64,000 nt of DNA from Branchiostoma floridae (Eukaryota > Chordata > Leptocardii > Amphioxiformes > Branchiostomatidae): NCBI RefSeq assembly GCF_000003815.2, contig NC_049989.1:16218522-16282521 (forward strand). The letters run 5' to 3'. This document shows, piece after piece, positions 24,929-35,487 of this stretch. Numbering within the stretch: the first letter of the stretch is position 1; the number at the start of each line of letters is the position of its first letter. The position numbers were made by a program, and so were the translations under genes. The notes beneath the pieces are model-generated. The model was given only the letters and a program-made list of their open reading frames with translations. It was not told the DNA's origin and did no database searches.

Positions 24929-25024
24929 ATGTACAACGGCATCGGGCTGAACACCCCCCGCGGGAGCGGTACTAATGGGTACGTGACGCGGAACTGGGCG
25001 CACATCCGTGGCCGTAAGGAAAAG
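24929..25024 (+). CDS. SRRM2: SRRM2 coding exon 1 (N-terminus, residues 1-32)
   Basis: SRRM2 (SRm300; yeast Cwc21, fission yeast Cwf21) is a nuclear SR-related protein of the catalytic spliceosome and a nuclear-speckle scaffold; its conserved N-terminus binds the spliceosome core near the 5' splice site. This exon begins [20 protein letters not shown], the near-invariant start of the family, and continues with an RNW...IRGRKEK basic stretch. The exon opens at 24886 after the acceptor ttgctacag, giving a 43-nt leader with no ATG. The ATG has A at -3. The exon ends exactly on codon 32 before the donor gtaggg (phase 0). A foldback element starts 47 bp into the following intron. Confidence 0.96.
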
Positions 25025-25071
25025 GTAGGGCAAACCACGTGCATATTCAGCGAACAGTCACAGAAGGTTAG

Positions 25072-25420
25072 GCCATGGTGATTCGATTATATGGATGACA
25101 TTCTCTGGGAACCCCAAAACGGATATGAGGGTACGAGACAAAAAGTAACGCACAAGAAAATTTCATTATGAAATCTAAGTGGTCGAAGGTTGAACAAAAG
25201 AAAGTTAAACACATAGTATGATATTCCATAGTATGGATTCTTCTTTTCTGATCTTTCTTGCGTGATTGGAGTCTCAATTGGCCTTCTTCAACATTATTAC
25301 CCCTGTTTCTTATTTTTATTTTTATTTTACTATGTGTATGTGCTCATTTTTCAGCTGCTTTGTACGATGTACAGTATGGTCAAATTTGATGGTCATCCAT
25401 ATAATTATATCAACATGGCT
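25072..25420. mobile_element. TIR family C (GCCATGTTGATT...ATATGGATGACAT), copy 1
   Basis: The left end ggccatggtgattcgatta with tatatggatgacat is inverted at the right end (gtcatccatataattatat, caacatggc). It starts 47 bp downstream of the SRRM2 exon 1 donor. Other copies: 43771-43985, a left end at about 38638 and a right end at about 56990-57022. Confidence 0.83.
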
Positions 25421-25499
25421 TTATCCAAAGTACAAAGGAAAAGCATGAGTTGAGACTTGGGAGTATTGTATATCTATTAGAACTGTTTGTTTTACATAA

Positions 25500-25810
25500 C
25501 AGGGTTGGACAAGTCCACTAGCCCTATTGTTCAGGGCAAGTGAAAGTGCTGATCAGGCAAGTGCATGGCCTGATCGGGCAAGTAAAATTTTTCCATTCAA
25601 TGAGTGAGATTACTTTTTACAGTGATGACATCAAGCAATGGTTAACATGGAAAAATAGAGGCAATAATAAGAATTCCATTGCTGGAAGTGAAAATTCATA
25701 TGAAAGTAACATTTGATTTTTTCGCAAGTGAAAAATTGCTTCGGGCAAGTAAATTTTTAATGTGCTTGCCTGATAGGACAAGTGAATTTTAGAAAACTTG
25801 TCCAACCCTG
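25500..25810. mobile_element. hAT-like MITE, TIR CAGGGTTGGACAAGT
   Basis: The left end cagggttggacaagtcc is inverted at the right end acttgtccaaccctg. Repeats of gggcaagtg and gcttgcctgat fill the interior. No clear 8-bp target duplication remains, so the hAT assignment rests on the termini. A left-end half copy lies near 24646. Confidence 0.8.
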
Positions 25811-26300
25811 GGATGGGAAACTTGGCGCATCCCCGTCTTGTATTTAGCTAGAAGAAAGAGTATGCCATCCTGTAAGGGGCAGTATAACCCCAACTGTGCT
25901 GTAGTACACAGTAAAACACTGTATGACTATGACTGATGGCCAAAGGAAAACTTAAAGTAACCCTTTCCATCTTCATTTCACTGTCCCAAAAACACAAAAG
26001 GAAATGCCTTTGGAGACACCAAATATAGAGACTGTATATCCTTATCCTTTGGCTGTTTGCATGCTGTCAGATGCAAATTACGAGCTAAGTACTGTCTTTG
26101 CTAAGTGCAGGGAGCTAAAAGCCACCATCTGACTCTCCCGCCCAAGGACATAGTCATTCTTAAAAAGCAGAGAGACACAAACCAAGGCTTTTTCCCAATT
26201 GTTTGAAAATCCCTCATCAAGGATGGTAGAGTCACTGAAACACATGCGGGCTTGAAAGATGCGTCACAGACAAATGTTTCTATAGCCACTTAATCCTACA

Positions 26301-26540
26301 GCCATACCAATTTTATTTGTTGGTTCATGGACTTGAAAAAAGTGTCAAAAATATGCTTGACTGGAAAAAAAACTGCAATGTTAAGAAAGCCAGAGGACCA
26401 GGTTGATGCATTGGCGTACTCAGTTTTATTGAGTGAATACAGTCACATCCAAGTTTTCCACCCTACCCCTTATGATGTCCGTTTGCTACATCTTTATTAA
26501 AAAAAAATCTAAAACCAAGGAAATCAACTGGGGTGGCCTA
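26301..26540. mobile_element. TIR family B, degraded copy 2
   Basis: The left end gccataccaattttatttgt and right end caactggggtggcctaagc are imperfect inverses. It is shorter and more diverged than copies at 18889 and 48545. 25811-26300 shows no gene. Confidence 0.7.
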
Positions 26541-26697
26541 AGCTAAAGCTGCCAGTTGTTTTGACATTGATGAGCTACTTCTGCTGTTTAGGATGACAAC
26601 TTGTAAGAGGGTATCATGTAGGTTGGACGTCTGCATCCAAATGGAGACAGATATTCTACCCATCCCACCATTAGGTGATATTGATGTAAGAATATTG

Positions 26698-27077
26698 CAG
26701 TGTGCTAGCCAGCCTGATATTTTTTCTGTCCCCTGGATTTCATATGGAAATCCTGTCGAAGGCGCAACGGACCCAGGGGGGTCCGAGGTATGCTCCCTGG
26801 GAAATTTTGAAATCTAGACCCTCTGTAATGCTGTTTTCTTTATTTTGTGGGGAAAATTTTGCTAGATGTTATAGAATTTCACATAGACTTTGACAAAATG
26901 TGTACGGCATATGCACGGTCATTTAAGATTGTTTCCAGAAGTTCAGTTTGGTTCAAATGATGTCTTTATATGCCAATTTTTGTCCATCACAGAGGGCAGA
27001 TTTGGCAAAATTTTTGTCCATCCCCAGCAGCAAAATTCTGTCAAAGGACGGAAGGATGAATGCTGGATAGAACCCTG
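26698..27077. mobile_element. hAT-type MITE copy 4, abutting SRRM2 exon 2
   Basis: It matches copy 3 through gctagccagcctgat, ggggtccgaggtatgctccc, tctagaccctctgtaatgc and gcaaaattctgtcaaaggac. Flanks gaatattg and gaattgtg agree at 6 of 8 bases, a decayed target duplication. It ends at 27077, leaving 43 bp (including the acceptor cttcag) before exon 2 starts at 27121, so its right end borders the branch-point zone of SRRM2 intron 1. Confidence 0.88.
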
Positions 27078-27120
27078 GAATTGTGTGACATAAAGCCAAG
27101 ATTGGTTCGTACGTCTTCAG

Positions 27121-27263
27121 GTGAACTACAAGACGGAGGAAGAAATGAAGAAGCTGGATGCGGCCATGAGTAAGAAGCCGAACCAGGAGATTCTGGACCA
27201 CGAGAGGAAGAGGAAGGTGGAGCTGAAGTGTATGGAGATGCAGGAGCTGATGGAGGAGCAGGG
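27121..27263 (+). CDS. SRRM2: SRRM2 coding exon 2 (residues 33-80, start of cwf21 domain)
   Basis: It follows acceptor gtacgtcttcag and ends two bases into a Gly codon before donor gtgagt (cagg|gtgagt). It encodes VNYKTEEEMKKLDAAMSKKP, then the cwf21 domain start NQEILDHERKRKVELKCMEM and QELMEEQG. The EILDHERKRKVEL signature and the QG(Y) at the exon junction are conserved in animal SRRM2 proteins. The domain is an alpha-helical hairpin that contacts the spliceosome core. An imperfect (GAATGAGT)n run follows the donor (27277-27340). Confidence 0.96.
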
Positions 27264-27574
27264 GTGAGTCATTGTTATGAATGAATGAGTGAGTGAATGA
27301 GTTAGTGAATGAATGAGTGAGTGAGCGAACGAGCAAGCGAGCCAAACAGTTGGATGGAAAGGAATGAAATTTTATCAACCCGTCTTGCCTGTATGGGCTC
27401 ATAAGACACCAAAATGATGCATACAGATGAGGAGGTACGGTGACAATAAAAGGTACAAAATCAGCAGGTACTAACAGAAGGTTGAGAAAATGTATTAATC
27501 AATGGAATATACCACTGATGAACAGACAATCATTGGACATAGAAATCATGTGAGATCGTGTGGTGTAATTGGCA

Positions 27575-27803
27575 ATGTTTAGAGCTAAGGCCGGAAGGTC
27601 AAATCTGCCATGTGTTGTGCCCATGGAAAAAGCACTTAAGACAAATTTCCTCACTTCACTGAGGGGAAATGAGTAGTACTTAGTTTTGGTTAGGCCCGTC
27701 CCTTGGATAGGATGTTAAATGGGGGTCCCATGTACATGTATGGGGAGAGCCACACCTTGAGCATGTAAAAGAACCCTGTCTACCAAACTTCTTCCTGGTT
27801 GAG
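27575..27803 (+). repeat. SINE copy, same family as 18143-18420
   Basis: It shares aaagcacttaagacaaattt, cctcacttcactgagggga, cccgtcccttggatagga and gcatgtaaaagaaccctgt. The head is worn. It abuts the MITE at 27804 directly. Confidence 0.8.
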
Positions 27804-27957
27804 TACTGTAAATGTATTTAATTTCGCGGTAACACTATGCACTGTAGTATCTTACTCCCATGGAAAATGTTTGCTATGGTATCAAATTTGCGGTAAAGCG
27901 GCCATCGCGAAAAACGCGAACATTTAACCACCGCGAAAGTTTCTGCATTTATAGTAT
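27804..27957 (-). mobile_element. TACTGTAAATGCA foldback MITE, inverted copy
   Basis: It starts tactgtaaatgtatttaatt and ends tttctgcatttatagta, with internal cgcgaaaaacgcgaacattt and accaccgcgaaagtt. Orientation is opposite to 40701-40912. Confidence 0.83.
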
Positions 27958-28121
27958 ACTACTTTGTCCCCTACTGGCACTCACCCCAAATCCACCAGAC
28001 GAAATTGCTGACGACTCAAATGGCATTGGGAAGTGCACATTCATTGTATTTCAAAACACACAACAAAGTTTAATTGTTATGCTATGACGTTCCCTGTGCA
28101 GTGTGATAAGGCATATTCGAC

Positions 28122-28276
28122 TTAAGATATAACAAGGTAACAAAGAAACAGTGACTTGGTTTTAATGCTTGATGGGGCAGCAGGGGTGAGTTCTTTCATC
28201 TCCTCCGGGTGAATAGCAGTGAAACCGCCGCTCGTCTGCAGGTCAGAAATGTCAAGTTTGTTGCCGTAGGGAGACT
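28122..28276 (-). CDS. Candidate terminal exon of an antisense nested gene
   Basis: On the - strand, an acceptor (acttggctctgcacag) is followed by an open frame starting SPYGNKLDISDLQTSGGFTA and then IHPEEMKELTPAAPSS, ending at a TAA (28124-28122). The exon begins two bases into a codon, exactly what the exon at 29653-29522 needs. An ATTAAA signal lies about 48 nt past the stop (28074-28069). The mixed, non-repetitive composition is coding-like. The last ten residues (SLFLCYLVIS) are hydrophobic. I recognise no family, and a chance frame or pseudogene remains possible. Confidence 0.38.
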
Positions 28277-29521
28277 CTGTGCAGAGCCAAGTTGTAAAAT
28301 GGCATGCCCCCAATTTACAATGGATCACTCACTGGGCAAGTCGAAAACTACGCTGAAAGGTTCAAATTTCCAGTTGATAGGAACTATTTGATTGGATTCA
28401 ATGTGTCCTTTCTTGGGTCATTGTATCTTTCCTGCCATATCTTATGTAGTTACAGTGTTGCTGTATCAAGTATACATTCATTATATTGTGGTGTATATAT
28501 AATTCATTATATTGTGTTGTATATATAATTTCTTATTTTATGGTAGTTGTGCCATACAAATGTAACGGGAGGTGCCCCAACACGGTGCGCTTTTTCTTGC
28601 GCTCAGACTCATGACGCTCCATCGCTAGTTGCCTGAGAGTGGTCAAATTTTGATGACTGAATTTTTTACACATAGATTTGAACAACATACTTGAATAAGA
28701 AATGCATTCATGTGGTTCATGAACCTTTCGCGCTGCATGTTACAAGCGGCAAACACTGTGAGACAATTTCGTGTATGTAACCTTCCAATTTTGTGCTACA
28801 CTGGACAGTGTGCCTAACTCGGTACGCTTTTTTTAAACATTTTGCTCTCTTCAGAAGTAAGTGGTAAATTTAAGTACACAGAAAAAAATTAATAATATGA
28901 TATTTTAGCTTCCTTTTGACAGTAAAATCGTGACTGTATGTACTTCTTGTCTCACATGAGGAAGGCTGTACCTAGAACAATCCAGCTGAAGTTTTACGGG
29001 CAATGGGCTGAATGCACTGAGTGTGAATGCCCGACTAAAAAAACCATTACGAAAAAAAGACATCGCCAACATCAACAAAACTCTGTCTGATTATGTGAAA
29101 ATATCATCTACATCTCTCTAACAAGTCTTATTTTCATAGACAGCACGAATCATTTGTTACAGTCAAATAAATCTTTGGAGCGTTCTCTAGTCTGTCACCT
29201 TCACGGCCACACTCCCTTGGGAGTACAATGTTTACGTCGCTTCCTTTTGGTTGCTTTTCTACTCAACAGACATTTGAAGACCCATATTCATAGTGTTTTA
29301 TTGAGCTTTATTTATGTGTATCATGGCAGTTGTGTGACTGCTTGAAAGAGTTCGTATAGTTAGCTACACGAGCCGCCAATACGCAGAGGCCGGTGACCGC
29401 AGTGATTCAGCACTGTCAACATTACTGTTAGAATTCTGTTTTTCTAAAAACATGAAGTAAATATGTTAAAGTATACTTTGAATGCAAATTAAAGCTGTGT
29501 GCATGGACTTGGTTTATTTAC
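28277..29521. other. Unassigned DNA; would be the nested gene's last intron
   Basis: No further coding block is clear. Two phrases, caacacggtgcgctttttct (28579) and taactcggtacgcttttttt (28816), are related and may mark an old repeat. A + strand AATAAA (about 29167) has no matching + strand gene. Confidence 0.4.
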
Positions 29522-29653
29522 CTTTGTAATCAGCATAGTCAGTGGCAACAAACACGGTGTACTTATGGATAATAAGATCAGCAAAAAATCCGTTCCGTCT
29601 TACGACGGGAACCGTCTTAGGGCGGCCCCCGTTACCTTTATCTTGTTTAGAAT
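29522..29653 (-). CDS. Candidate internal exon of an antisense nested gene
   Basis: On the - strand, acceptor cttgcttttcag precedes a 132-bp open block that ends before donor gtaaat. It encodes SKQDKGNGGRPKTVPVVRRN, then GFFADLIIHKYTVFVATDYA and DYK. It starts after one base of a codon and ends one base into the next (phase 1-1), so it can be skipped or inserted without a frameshift, and it joins 28276-28122 to give a Glu codon at the junction. The protein is basic at first, then mixed with several Tyr/Asp. No domain recognised. No ATG within the exon, so an upstream exon is required. Confidence 0.38.
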
Positions 29654-29826
29654 CTGAAAAGCAAGATTTTTTTTCTGTCATATGTGACAGCTTTAGTGGA
29701 AAAGGTTTCATGTTGACGACTTCATCACAGTTACTGAGCTTGATACAAATCTTGATAAGTGTTAGCAGTTCCAAGGAGATTCTCATGGACCCATACTGTC
29801 TACCTGTATATAGCTGATATATGTAT

Positions 29827-30540
29827 GAAAAATAAGATATGCTATAAATTTGATAACACTGTAAATACCACAATACTGAACAGTACATGCTTGCTGTTTC
29901 TACCCCCCTGCCAGTATGAAGCATGCCTGTATAGAACCAATAGGAGATATGAAAAATAAGATATGCTTATCTTCTTAATGCATGCATATCCCCAATTAAT
30001 TACTAAAATGGTAAATACCACCATACTGAACAGTATGCGCCCACTGTTTCTACTCTCCGCCCACTACCAAATATGCCTGTATGGAGATATGAAAAATAAG
30101 ATATGCTTATCTTCTCAATGCATGCTTACCCCCCATAATTTGCTAACACTGTAAATATCACAATACTTAACAGTACAAAATGTATGTGGCCACTGTTTGT
30201 ACTCTCAGCCCACTACCACGCATGCCTGTATGGCGATATGAAAAATAAGATAATATGCTTATCTTCTCAATGCATACATTCCCCCATAATTTGATAACAC
30301 TGTAAATATCACAATACTTAACAGTACAAAATGTATGTGGCCATTGTTTGTACTCTCAACCCACTACCACGCATGCCTGTATGGCGATACGAAAAATAAG
30401 ATAATATGCTTATCTTCTCAATGCATACATTCCCCCATAATTTGATAACACTGCAAATACCACAATACTTAACAGTATGTGCCCACTGTTTACACCTGTC
30501 CAGTACCATACATACATGTGTATCTATATACTGTATGAGT
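29827..30540 (+). repeat. Five-unit tandem array, units of 124-151 bp
   Basis: The phrase gaaaaataagatatgcttat (with variants) recurs at 29827, 29951, 30091, 30240 and 30391. Units also share ataatttgataacactgtaa, cacaatacttaacagta and tgcctgtatggcgatat. One further unit lies at 35488-35640, beyond the composite block, so the array appears split. Confidence 0.9.
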
Positions 30541-30544
30541 ACTA

Positions 30545-31310
30545 ATAGAAGAACTAGAAAGGCCGACATTTGCTTGAGAGCACATGCAGCATATTTCAGC
30601 CATCTCCCTCCCCATGCAACAATAGACTATTCCAAAATCACCCATGTGCAAAAATCGAACTTAATGACACCCAAAAATGAATCTTGCAAAATTCCTAGTG
30701 CAAGAATGGACTCTTCCAGTGCACCCCATGTGAATTTGCACAATAGACGAGTCCAGAAATACTCTCATTGAAAACATGGCCAAGGTTGAACTAAGCAAAA
30801 TAAGGCATGAAAAGGTAAAATAGACCAGTCCAAAAACACTACCACTAAAAATGGAATATTGAATCATCACCTTTCTAAAACTAAATTTGAAAACATCCCC
30901 ATGCAAGAATGGACTCTTCTTGCGATGCCCATATGTAAAGTGGTGCAGTCCAAAAATACATCCGCTAAAATTGGACTTGGACATAATCACCAAAGTCCCA
31001 AAAATGGATTTTAAAAGGATGTAAGGGTGGACTCTTCCAGCACAACCTATGTAAAATTGCAAAGTTGACCAGTCAAAAAATAACCACACTGAAACACTTT
31101 GACATATCAAATCACCAAAGTCCATAAACAAATTTTTTTAAATGCCCCCCTCCATGCAAGAATGGACTCTTCAAGTACACCCCATGTAAAATTGCAAAAT
31201 AGTCCAGTTCAAAAATACTCCCACTGAGAGACATTATATAATCAACAGTCCAAAGATGAATGTAAAACATATGTACCCCTTCCGTGCCAGAATGGACTCA
31301 TCCAGATAAC
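30545..31310 (+). repeat. Degenerate tandem array, roughly 110-200 bp spacing
   Basis: The phrase gcaagaatggactcttcca (variants) recurs near 30701, 30903, 31022, 31157 and 31289, each followed by a ccatgtaaaattgcaaaata / agtccaaaaatactcccac module. The first 115 bp (aaaggccgacatttgctt, gcatatttcagccat) recur at 32113-32220. A 156-codon - strand frame across the array reflects the repeat. Confidence 0.8.
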
Positions 31311-31519
31311 ACCGGGCTCAGATTGGCTGCCAATCCCCTTTGGAATGTTGACTCAGGCTACGTGATTGGTTCCCTCTTTAATCAAGTTACTAGTATATAT
31401 AGACATGTGCATATGCTGTCTTCAGGTGGGAGAGGTCAACGACCTGGCCAGTGGAGAATTACCAAATAGTTCCCAAATATATCATTTTGAAGTGGTTTAT
31501 GCCAGAAATTATACATGGG

Positions 31520-32110
31520 TCATTTGAATGAATATCTAGTGCACCTATTTACCAAAATGTAGGTCATTTGGTTACAAGACCAGGGAACAGGAGCCAAAAG
31601 CGTACGTTTTTGGTCAAACAATGACCAAAAAATTCCAAAATTAAGCATTTTGTTGTACCGTATGCCAAAAGTGTAAATGAATTCATGTGCGCATATGTAG
31701 ACAGCACTCCTATACCAAATTTCAGGTCATTTGGTTGTAAAATGGGGGTATAGGAGCCAAAAATGTCATTTTTTGGGCAAAAAATGGCAAAAAATGCCAA
31801 AATTAAGCATTTTGCTGTACCATATGCCAAACTTGTTTTTAGAACCTTGTGGGCATATGATCAAGGCACCTCTCTACCAAATTTCAGGTCATTCGGCGGT
31901 AATACCAGGGTACAGGGGGGCAAAATGTACATAAAAATTGCAAAAAACATGAATAAAATCATTTTAAAGGAAGATATGAAAAAAATGAGAAAAAAGCACC
32001 TGGGTATCGACCCACTCTACCCTTGTGCCAAATCTCAAATAATTTGGTCCAGGAACGACAGAGTTGAATCGATTTGAAGATTTGACAGGAGAAAGAAAGA
32101 AACATTACGA
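31520..32110 (+). repeat. 163-bp-period tandem repeat, array 1, with purine-rich tail
   Basis: The ccagggtacaggagccaaaa module recurs at 31580, about 31743 and 31906, a step of 163 bp. The units share accaaatttcaggtcatttg, tttttggtcaaaaattgg and aattaagcattttg. The array ends with a nonrepeated segment and the tail gaagatttgacaggagaaag, aaagaaacattacgaatac, present again at 35349-35411. Confidence 0.85.
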
Positions 32111-32112
32111 AT

Positions 32113-32220
32113 ACTAGAAAGGCCGACATTTGCTTAAGAGCAAATACAGCATATTTCAGCCATACCCCTTCCCACGCAACATTGGACTGTTCCAAATCAC
32201 CCCTGCGCAAAAATGGAACA
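32113..32220 (+). repeat. Second copy of the 30545-30660 segment
   Basis: It matches tagaaaggccgacatttgct, gcatatttcagccat and ttccaaatcacccctgcgca against 30545-30660, so the block containing the degenerate and 163-bp arrays is bracketed by direct copies. Confidence 0.8.
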
Positions 32221-33348
32221 TCCTCTTAACAGTACATTATCCCCCAAAGTGGACTGGTATTGTGAATTGATTCCAGGTAAAAACAGAGCTTGCTTCTATT
32301 TTTCAGAAAATGACAATAATCACACTTTCCATTCAGAAAATTTTCATCATGACTGAAAATTGTTGAATGACTTCATGTAATGTCATTAACAATTTTCAGT
32401 ACGATAACTAGGTGTAAGTTTAAAAAAAGTATAAGCTCCTTGTGATGTGGGTACATTCATTATTGCAGTGAAATTTTTTTTATTCAAGTAGGGCATACGA
32501 TTTAATAATTATCAAGCAGGTGCAGGTACTGTAGGAGCGTTTGTTTTCTTCAAGCTGTAAAACTGTTAAACTGTTTTACTTTGTATGCAATCAGCCATCG
32601 AGCCTATTATTATTTTAGTTTAACAACTTCCTGCCAGACCCGGAAGATACGATTGAACCTTGTTCGAGGATTTATTTTCGTCTGTCTGGTCAGTCTGTTC
32701 ATACCCTCGAGGCTGGCGCTGAGAGTGTTTTATTGGGCTGAAACTCTGGCAGTTTAAAGTTACTTACAATTTAAATGTTCAAACTTTATGTCAAACAACA
32801 ACAGCACTAGGAAATGTGGCCACTATAGACAGGTGGTCACTATAGAGAAAATGCTGATCTATTGACTAGGAGCCATACGTTACACATGATCATTAATCAT
32901 ATAAACATTGCACAGGTAAGCCAATTGTTTAGATGTACAATTAAGTTCAAATAATTCTGAAGAGAAATATTGATGAGAAAATAATCATTCTCGCCACTAA
33001 CTTATAATTACGTGTCAAAACTAAACGCAGATTTTCTAACTAACGCACCTTTCGCCGACTTCATCAAAGGACCGCCGGCTATCAATCAAACACGGCTGTT
33101 GATTAGACTTAGAGTTTCAAACAGCCATGTGCTGTGTGCCAGTTGACAGCGAACTTCATGCTACGTGATGTTTTACATTGCTTGGACCTTCTTTCCTACA
33201 GCGGTGCTTCTACAAAATATTTAGACTATAACACTGAGTCCCACATGTTTTATAGAATAGAATTTGACGCAGAACAGCGTTTTTTGCTGGGTATTTTTCT
33301 TGAAACATGTTCGTGGGAATATCAGCGAGGCGGCGACGTAGGGATATC
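32221..33348. other. Unassigned stretch inside the composite repeat block
   Basis: 32814-32866 (ccactatagacaggtggtc) resembles the interior of Tc1/mariner-like MITEs of the gaccacctggcc type. An 81-codon + strand frame at 33134-33379 is unsupported by splice signals or motifs. Confidence 0.4.
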
Positions 33349-34700
33349 AGACCGTCAACAAAAGTCGCACGGCGGCTAACGGCGCATCGAAGATACTAGC
33401 GCTATAAATAAGCGCTTCAACTAAGGATGGCAACCCGTACAATATTTTTGTATACTGTTGAGCTAAGTAAAGTTTGTTGTTTATGAGGTTTTAGTTGTCT
33501 TTGAAGCTTTGACCCGAAATATTTTAAAGTCAAACTGCTGAAGAGAAGTAGGTGACTGCTACGATTATCGTAGATATGGCCCTAAAAAAACTGATAAAAG
33601 AAGCCTTCTCAATAGTCTAAAATGCAAGAGCTTCCGGGGGGCTTCGCCCACCTGGGCCCCCCCCCCCACCACAGTGGCCCTGCCCCTGGACCCCGCCAGG
33701 GACATTCGGCGGCCCCCGGACCCCTGTCCGACGCTTTGAAAAAATCCTGGCGAGAAGTCTGTACGGCCTGAGTCTTCAAGTTAACGTATTGTGTGGTCCC
33801 GCTTATGAATATTAATTAGCCTTCGCTTTCCTCTTCGCTGATTGGCTGAACCATTAATTGAATTAACTCTTCCTGCCGGCTAGACGCAGGTGCAGATGTC
33901 GGCTCTGTGGGGTGAACGTCCGAAAGATCATGGCATGGAGAACGAAAGAAAACCAATTTCCCCTAAAAAAAGTGCTGTAATTAAGCCTTTTACAGTACTT
34001 TAAGCCAAAAATTTTACTTGGATCATTTTACCAACTATCTTATGCCTATCTATACCAAATGTTACTCATACCAGGGTACAGGGGTGCAAAATATACCGTT
34101 ATAAGACCGTCAACAACAGTCGCACGCAACAGTCGCAGCGAAAATACCATCGCTAGCGTTTCAACTTCGGATAACAAGTTATAAGTACTGTTGAACTCAG
34201 TAACGTTAAAGTTTGTTTTTAGTTGCCTTTGACGGTTTGACCTGAAATAGTGTTACGCTAAACTCCTGAAGAGAAGTTAAGTGACTGCTGCGATTATCAT
34301 AGATATGCCCCTAAGAACTGATACAATATAAAGCCTTCTGAATAGTGTAAAATGCGAGAGCCTTAGGCGGGCTTCGCTCCCCCTGGCGGGAACACTGCTA
34401 TATACGGGATCATGAGGCCCCGCTTATGAATATTAATTAGCCTTTGGCCTCCTCTTCGCTGATTGGCTAGGTCTTTGATTCAATCAACTCTCCGGCTGAC
34501 GCGCACAGGTATGGCTCTGTGCGGGGTCACGGAAGGTCACGTCAGGAGGCCAAAAGAAAACAAATTTCCCCTCAGAAAAGTGCCAAAATTAATCATTTTA
34601 AAGTTGTTTATGTCAAAAATTTGACTTGAATCTTGTTACCAAGTATCTAATGCCTATCTATACCAAATTTCAGGTCATTTAATTGTAATACCAGGGTACA
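33349..34700 (+). repeat. Tandem duplication of a composite unit (about 755 and 600 bp)
   Basis: agaccgtcaacaaaagtcgc at 33349 and agaccgtcaacaacagtcgc at 34104 start two parallel copies. Both share gctgaagagaagt-type sequence, attatcgtagatatg, cgcttatgaatattaattag, gattggct and a lead into the 163-bp module (taccagggtacagg). Copy 1 has an extra G+C-rich block (33630-33760, runs of C and ggccccc) mostly absent from copy 2. Confidence 0.85.
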
Positions 34701-35411
34701 GGAGCCAAAAGTGTCCTTTTTTGGTCAAAAATTGGCCAAAAATCGCAAAAAATAAGCCTTTTGTTGCACTGTACACCAAAAGTGTTATTGAATTTATATG
34801 AAGGTATTATCAAGGCACATCTGTGTCAAATTTCAGCTCATTCGGTTGCAATAGCAAGGTACAGGAGCCAAAAGTGTCCTTTTTTGGTCAAAAATTGGTA
34901 AAAAAAATCGCAAAAATAAGCATTTTGTTGTACTGTACACCAAAAGTGTTATTGAATTTATATGGGGGCATTATCAAGGCACATCTCTGTCAAATTTCAG
35001 CTCATTTGGTTGTAATACCAGGGTACAGGGGCCAAAAGTGTCCTTTTTTGGTCAAAAATTGGTCAAAAAATCGCAAAAATAAGCATTTTGTTGTACTGTA
35101 CACCAAAAGTGTTATCGAATTTATATGGGGGCATTATCAAGGCACATCTCTGTCAAATTTCAGCTCATTTGGTTGTAATACCAGGGTACAGGGGCCAAAA
35201 TATACAGTTTTGGTCTAAAATTGACCAAAAAAATCTCAATAAAATCATTTTAGAGGCAGATATGAAAAAACTGAGAAAAAAGCATCAAGGTATTGGCCCA
35301 TTCTACCCCTGTGCCAAATTTCAGGTCATTCAGTCCAGGAACGGCGGAGATGAATCACTTTGAAGATTTGACAGGAGAAAGAAGAAAGAAAGAAAGAAAC
35401 ATTACGAATAC
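34650..35411 (+). repeat. 163-bp-period tandem repeat, array 2, same tail
   Basis: The ccagggtaca module recurs at 34691, 34854, 35018 and 35181 (steps of 163-164 bp). Adjacent units are nearly identical (gtgttattgaatttatatgg, ggcattatcaaggcacatct, caaatttcagctcatttgg). It ends with the same segment and tail as array 1, here with a longer (gaaa)n run. The 131-codon frame across it simply reads the repeat. Confidence 0.9.
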
Positions 35412-35487
35412 AATATATTTCACCATACTATGTATGGCTGAAATATAACAATATATTTCACCATACCTATGGTATGGCTGAAATATA
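35412..35487. repeat. Dimeric small palindrome
   Basis: caatatatttcaccatac... and ...gtatggctgaaatata form a short hairpin, and the hairpin is present twice in a row (35412-35450 and 35451-35488). Confidence 0.7.

Noticed and set aside
26953-27402. 149-codon - strand frame rich in Leu/His/Ser
   Set aside because: It is antisense to SRRM2 exon 2 and the adjacent (GAATGAGT)n repeat.
30661-31131. 156-codon - strand open frame, longest in the window
   Set aside because: It is the translation of a degenerate tandem array; the residue pattern repeats with the DNA unit.
34823-35218. 131-codon + strand frame with internal repeats
   Set aside because: It reads the 163-bp tandem units; no start context or homologous protein, and the parallel array at 31.6-31.9 kb does not keep the same frame.
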